In this document: positions 6,043 through 10,051 of the stretch, piece after piece | Layout: each line of letters begins with the position of its first letter | How positions within the stretch are numbered: the stretch's first letter is position 1 | Source: JANWHF01 sp036276235 | GTDB taxonomy: Bacteria; Planctomycetota; Phycisphaerae; Tepidisphaerales; Tepidisphaeraceae | NCBI GenBank assembly: GCA_036276235.1 | Contig: DATBDZ010000264.1 | Span: 1 to 10,051 of the forward strand | Direction: 5' to 3' | Length of the DNA: 10,051 bases | Position numbers and translations under genes: made by a program | Notes under the pieces: generated by a model | Seen by the model: the letters and a program-made list of their open reading frames with translations, nothing else | Databases searched by the model: none | Told to the model about the DNA's origin: nothing

Positions 6043-6636
6043 TCAATTCCCCGGACGGACGCGGGACTTCATCGGACAAAAACCGACGCAAAGTCCGGTA
6101 ACGAAGCCAATTAAATGAGCGGCGGGAAGTGGAATAACCTCAGATTCCTTGCCCAGAAACACCGATCGAAGCCCGAGCATCTCGCCGCTCACCTTCAATG
6201 CGAACAGGACGATTGCCGCGAGCGCCAGCCACTTCGCGGAAGCACTCGTGCGGGATCGCAGGATCATCACCGCCAGAAGTCCCAGCAGCGCTGAGTCGAT
6301 CCCGCTCAGCCCGCGAAATACTTCCACCTTCGGGAGAAAGAGCAACATCGCGCCGCCAATGGCGACCGACGAAATGCAGATCGTCGTTGCCGTGAGCAAG
6401 CGGCTGCGGACTTCGCACATTCCCGCGAGCGCGACGAACGCCAAGCCCGACCACAACGCATGCACGTTGGACCAGTGGGTCAGATGACAGGTGGCAATTC
6501 GCCAGATTTGGCCGCGAAGAACTAGGCTTCGGTCATATTGCAACCAGCCGGCGGCGGGTTCGCAGAGCATCAGCGCAGCCGCGCCGGCGGCGATCCCAAG
6601 CGTGAGCGGCCATCTTCGAATGATCCAAAAGCCCAT
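6043..6636 (-). CDS. Rhombosortase-like intramembrane serine protease
   Basis: Rhomboid-superfamily membrane protease, closest by eye to the rhombosortases, which are thought to process proteins carrying C-terminal GlyGly-CTERM sorting signals. Of 197 aa, about six hydrophobic segments are visible (near 10-30, 56-76, 80-103, 110-127, 135-153 and 166-187). The catalytic serine fits S111 in GLSGID and the histidine H174 in AAHLIGFVTG. The motif HLTHWSNVH (51-59) matches the conserved histidine region after WR. At H59 the usual HxxxN pattern reads HALWS, so S63 replaces the oxyanion asparagine of rhomboids. The ATG at 6636 gives the usual family length, although only a weak GAG precedes it. The open frame runs much further upstream, but that part is antisense to the SNF2 gene. 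No GlyGly-CTERM substrate is encoded in the window. Confidence 0.8.
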   Translation of the reverse strand: MGFWIIRRWPLTLGIAAGAAALMLCEPAAGWLQYDRSLVLRGQIWRIATCHLTHWSNVHALWSGLAFVALAGMCEVRSRLLTATTICISSVAIGGAMLLFLPKVEVFRGLSGIDSALLGLLAVMILRSRTSASAKWLALAAIVLFALKVSGEMLGLRSVFLGKESEVIPLPAAHLIGFVTGLCVGFCPMKSRVRPGN

Positions 6637-6688
6637 TAAATCTCGAAACTTGCGCGAATCATACCCGCCAAGGTCGCAACCGCGCGAA

Positions 6689-6706
6689 GGACATGCTAAA
6701 ATGTCC
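6689..6706 (+). promoter_or_regulatory. Extended -10 box inside a palindrome
   Basis: TGCTAAAAT at 6694-6702 fits an extended -10 (TGnTATAAT, one mismatch in the hexamer). Upstream at normal spacing only a poor -35 (TCGCAA, 6674-6679) is present, as extended -10 promoters allow. The box lies within GGACAT (6689-6694) ... ATGTCC (6701-6706), a perfect 6-bp inverted repeat with a 6-base centre. A repressor bound there would block transcription of the SNF2 gene. The region is shared with the divergent protease gene. Confidence 0.5.
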
Positions 6707-6738
6707 GTTGCGCGCTTGTTTTCTCGATTGGACGCGCC

Positions 6739-6745
6739 GGAGGAG
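6739..6745 (+). promoter_or_regulatory. Ribosome binding site of the SNF2 gene
   Basis: GGAGGAG, five bases before the ATG at 6751. This is the strongest Shine-Dalgarno site in the window and fixes the start. Confidence 0.85.
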
Positions 6746-6750
6746 TGTGG

Positions 6751-9700
6751 ATGTCGGTTTTGACTAAGGTAATTCATCAGGTTGACCCGCAGGCTAGAAA
6801 AGAGGGCGGCAAGATTCGGGCACACGGGGATGTGCGCATCATCGCCCACGATGACGATACCATCTCCGCTTCCGTCTTCGGCGGACAGAGTTTTGGCGTC
6901 GTCCTCGCCCGCGAAGGCGGCGAAGTAACCTATTCCTGCGAATGCAAGGATTTCCATGACTCCCTCGATCCCTGCAAGCATGTGTGGGCAACGTTTGTCG
7001 AGGCAGAGGCGCTTGGGTATCTGGCCAGTTGGGAGCGCCGTGGCGGAATCGAGCTGGTGCCCTTGGAAGAGGAAGACGCGCGTTGGATCGATGATGAGGA
7101 AGAGGAGGCGATCGACCCGGAGGATGACGATGCGCCCGTGAGGAAGGGGCATCCGGCCCAATCCATTCAGCGCATCGAGACACCCAAGCCGCAATATGAC
7201 TGGAAGCGCGGGTTGTCCGCGTTGCGGCAATCGATGGTTGTGAGCTCCGCGACGCCAAGCCGCGCGTGGCCGCCGCAGAAGCAGTTGCTTTATGTCGTCG
7301 ATGCCGTGCAAACGATGAGCGGCAACGGGCTGACGATCGAATTGATGACCCGCGAGCCCAAAAAGAACGGGGAGCTTTCCAAGCCGAAGCGCGAAACGAT
7401 TGGGATGGATGATGCCGAGGTTGTGCCTGATCCGGCGGACCGGGAACTCATCGCGATGCTCAGCGGTGCGCGTGCCGAGCAGTACGGCGGCATGTACTAC
7501 GGCTACTCCTACAACACCCACAACAAGACCGCGAGGTTTCGCCTCTCTCCCGCGCAATATGTCTTGATGATGCAGCGGATGTGCGCCACGGGGCGCTGCT
7601 TCATCCGCCCGCCGAGCGGCGACGGTGAGCTCATGCCGATCAACTGGGACGAGCAGGCCCTGTGGCGCTTTCATGTCAAAGTTGAGCGCGACGAAGCAGC
7701 GAAAAAGTTCGTCATCCAAGGCGAGCTGCGCAACGGCGATCAGCGGCAGGCGCTGGCCTCACCCCTGATGATGTTGCCCGGCGGATTGATCTTCACCCGC
7801 GACGGCAAAGCCGCCCGGCTTGATGATGGCGGCGCGTATGCCTGGATGTCGATGCTCTACGCGACGCCGAAGATCGAAGTGCCGATCAACGCCGCCGATG
7901 AGTTTCTCGAGCAACTGCTCACGTTGCCGCAGATTCCACATCTGGAATTGCCGCAGGAGCTGACGTACGAGCGCACCAAGGCAACGCCGCGCCCGCGGCT
8001 GCTGATTCGCAAGCCCAAGCAGCGGATGTGGTCATACGAGAAGCCGCGTTTGGCCGCGGAACTTTCGTTTGACTATGAAGGGAAGATCGTCAGCTCAACC
8101 GATGACTCGGCGGGGATCTATCAGACGCAGACGCGCCGCTTCATCGAGCGCGACCGCGACGCCGAATCCCGCGCCGCCGGCCGGCTGCGCAGCGTCGGCT
8201 TGCGCGACCCGCGCGGTGCATTTTACTACGAGGACCGCCCGCAATTTGAAGTCCCCGCCACCCAGCTCCCGGCGATCATTCGCACGCTGACGATGGAAGG
8301 CTGGCACATCGAAGCCGATGGGCAGCTTTACCGCCAGGCGGGAGAAGTGCGGGTTGAGGTCAGCTCTGGTATCGACTGGTTTGAGCTGCACGGCACCGCC
8401 GACTTCGGCGATCAGAAAGTCGCGCTGCCCGAACTGCTCCGCGCCCTGCAGCGCGGCGAGAAAACGGTTCGCCTTGATGACGGCACCTTCGGCGTCATGC
8501 CCGAGGAATGGCTACAGAAATACGGCCTGCTCGCGGGCATGGGAAAGACCGAGGGGGACACGATCAAGTTCGGCAAGTCGCAGGTCGGCTTGCTCGATGC
8601 CCTGCTGGCGGCGCAGCCGCAGATTACCTGCGATGCGGTTTTTCAGCAGGCGCGCGATCGGCTGGCCAATTTCCAGGGCGTGCGCATCGCCGACCCCCCT
8701 GCCACGTTTGTCGGCACGCTTCGGCCCTATCAGCGCGAAGGGCTCGGCTGGCTCGGATTCCTGCGCGAGTTCAGCTTCGGCGGCTGTCTTGCGGATGACA
8801 TGGGCCTGGGAAAAACCGTGCAGGTTTTGGCGATGCTGGAAGAACGCCGCCTGCTGCGAGTCGAGCATGCCTCGTCGAATGGCAACGGCGATTCGCGCCG
8901 GCCGGGGCCGACGATGGTCGTCGCGCCGCGCTCGCTGATCTTCAACTGGATGGAGGAAGCCAAGCGATTCGCGCCAGGGCTTCGCGTGCTCGATCACACC
9001 GGCACGGGGCGCGGCAAATCCGCCGAGGCATTTGCCAACATTGATGTCGTCCTCACGACCTACGGCACGATGCGCAACGACATCGCCTTCCTCAAAGACA
9101 TCCGATTCGATTACATCGTTCTCGACGAAGCACAGGCGATTAAAAACGCCAACAGCGAAGCCGCCAAGGCCTCGCGCCTGCTTACCGCCGACCATCGCCT
9201 GGCCCTCAGCGGCACACCCGTGCAAAACCATCTGGGCGAATTGTGGAGCCTCTTTGAGTTCCTTAATCCTGGCATGCTCGGGTCGGCAAAGGTTTTGCAG
9301 ATGACCTCATCGGCCAGCAAACAGATCGATGAGCCGACGCGATTGCTCCTCTCCCGCGCGCTGCGGCCATTCATCCTGCGGCGAACCAAGGGGCAGGTCG
9401 CCAAGGAATTGCCGCTCCGCGTCGAGCAGACAATTCATTGCGAACTCGATACCGCGCAGCGCAAACTCTATGACGAGTTGCGCGAGCATTATCGCCAATC
9501 GCTCATGACCCGCATCGCCAAGGAAGGCCTGAATAAAAGCAAGATTCAGATCCTCGAAGCCCTGCTGCGACTGCGCCAGGCGGCGTGCCATCCCGGGCTT
9601 CTGGATAAAACCAAGATCGATGAAGGCAGCGCGAAAGTCGATTCGCTTCTGGCGCAGCTCGATGAAGTGATGGATGGGGATCACAAGGCGCTGGTCTTCT

Positions 9701-10051
9701 CGCAGTTCACCAGCCTGCTGGCGATCGTCCGCAAAAAGCTCGACGCCGCTGGCGTGAAATACGAATACCTCGACGGCCGCACCCGCGACCGCCAGGCGGC
9801 CGTCGATCGATTCCAGACCGACACAAGCTGCAAGCTTTTCCTCGTCAGCCTCAAGGCCGGCGGCGTGGGCCTCAATCTCACCGCCGCCGAGTATGTCTTC
9901 CTGCTGGACCCCTGGTGGAACCCCGCGGTGGAAGCGCAAGCCATCGACCGAGCCCACCGCATCGGCCAAACCCGCCAGGTTTTCGCGTATCGCTTGATCG
10001 CGAAAGACACAGTCGAAGAAAAGGTCCTGAAACTACAGGAATCCAAGCGCG
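6751..10051 (+). CDS. SWIM zinc-finger SNF2-family ATPase (3' end outside window)
   Basis: Large Swi2/Snf2-type DNA translocase, open to the window end with 1100 codons seen and no stop. Near the N-terminus a SWIM zinc finger is visible: C63, C65, C75 and H77. An acidic stretch follows (106-128), then about 520 residues resembling the SNF2-associated region of bacterial homologues. The ATPase core has DDMGLGKT (682-689, Walker lysine K688), VVAPRSLIFNW (723-733), DEAQ (792-795), LSGTPVQN (819-826), LVFSQF (981-986), AGGVGLNLT (1036-1044) and DRAHRIGQ (1066-1073). The last motif is near the usual end, so perhaps only a few dozen residues are missing. Bacterial members of this class are poorly characterised; roles in transcription, repair or defence are possible. 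The gene is divergent from the rhombosortase-like gene. Confidence 0.95.
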   Translation, partial: MSVLTKVIHQVDPQARKEGGKIRAHGDVRIIAHDDDTISASVFGGQSFGVVLAREGGEVTYSCECKDFHDSLDPCKHVWATFVEAEALGYLASWERRGGIELVPLEEEDARWIDDEEEEAIDPEDDDAPVRKGHPAQSIQRIETPKPQYDWKRGLSALRQSMVVSSATPSRAWPPQKQLLYVVDAVQTMSGNGLTIELMTREPKKNGELSKPKRETIGMDDAEVVPDPADRELIAMLSGARAEQYGGMYYGYSYNTHNKTARFRLSPAQYVLMMQRMCATGRCFIRPPSGDGELMPINWDEQALWRFHVKVERDEAAKKFVIQGELRNGDQRQALASPLMMLPGGLIFTRDGKAARLDDGGAYAWMSMLYATPKIEVPINAADEFLEQLLTLPQIPHLELPQELTYERTKATPRPRLLIRKPKQRMWSYEKPRLAAELSFDYEGKIVSSTDDSAGIYQTQTRRFIERDRDAESRAAGRLRSVGLRDPRGAFYYEDRPQFEVPATQLPAIIRTLTMEGWHIEADGQLYRQAGEVRVEVSSGIDWFELHGTADFGDQKVALPELLRALQRGEKTVRLDDGTFGVMPEEWLQKYGLLAGMGKTEGDTIKFGKSQVGLLDALLAAQPQITCDAVFQQARDRLANFQGVRIADPPATFVGTLRPYQREGLGWLGFLREFSFGGCLADDMGLGKTVQVLAMLEERRLLRVEHASSNGNGDSRRPGPTMVVAPRSLIFNWMEEAKRFAPGLRVLDHTGTGRGKSAEAFANIDVVLTTYGTMRNDIAFLKDIRFDYIVLDEAQAIKNANSEAAKASRLLTADHRLALSGTPVQNHLGELWSLFEFLNPGMLGSAKVLQMTSSASKQIDEPTRLLLSRALRPFILRRTKGQVAKELPLRVEQTIHCELDTAQRKLYDELREHYRQSLMTRIAKEGLNKSKIQILEALLRLRQAACHPGLLDKTKIDEGSAKVDSLLAQLDEVMDGDHKALVFSQFTSLLAIVRKKLDAAGVKYEYLDGRTRDRQAAVDRFQTDTSCKLFLVSLKAGGVGLNLTAAEYVFLLDPWWNPAVEAQAIDRAHRIGQTRQVFAYRLIAKDTVEEKVLKLQESKR

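Noticed and set aside
6637..7719. Upstream extension of the protease reading frame (360 codons more)
   Set aside because: It lies mostly antisense to the SNF2 gene, lacks rhomboid features, and would cover the divergent promoter. The usual family length starts at 6636.

Overview
The window looks like a GC-rich bacterial chromosome. It carries the tail of a group II intron, a gene-poor stretch full of repeats, and six protein genes. Planctomycetota or a related PVC-type lineage is my best guess. The basis is the gene mix (a rhombosortase-type protease, a SWIM-SNF2 ATPase and a GH57 branching enzyme) and the 'CCCTCTCCCC...GGGGAGAGGG' intergenic repeats. This is an inference, since no rRNA or marker gene is present.

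Layout. 1-135: 3' end of a group II intron on the + strand, with domains V and VI; the rest lies upstream of the window. 136-973: no convincing gene. This stretch holds hairpins, perfect palindromes, a G-quadruplex-type run, direct repeats and a recurrent GCGCAT word ending in a 10-bp tandem array. 1097-2071 (+): a D-2-hydroxyacid dehydrogenase, convergent with the next block. 2170-5891 (-): in transcription order, a PlsC-type acyltransferase, a GH57 (DUF1957-type) alpha-glucan branching enzyme, and a polyprenyl-phosphate glycosyltransferase fused to a GtrA-like membrane domain. A pair of inverted REP-like elements lies between the first two. 6043-6636 (-): a rhombosortase-like intramembrane serine protease. 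6751-10051 (+): a large SWIM zinc-finger SNF2 ATPase, cut off by the window end.

How the genes may work together. The GH57 enzyme and the glycosyltransferase are 14 bp apart and almost certainly co-transcribed. The acyltransferase upstream may belong to the same unit. A branching enzyme, a lipid-carrier glycosyltransferase and an acyltransferase together could serve an acylated or lipid-linked alpha-glucan, but this is only a hypothesis from context. The rhombosortase and the SNF2 gene diverge from a 114-bp region. There a palindrome overlaps a good extended -10 box of the SNF2 gene, so the two genes may share control. The gene-poor region beside the intron is the least explained part of the window.
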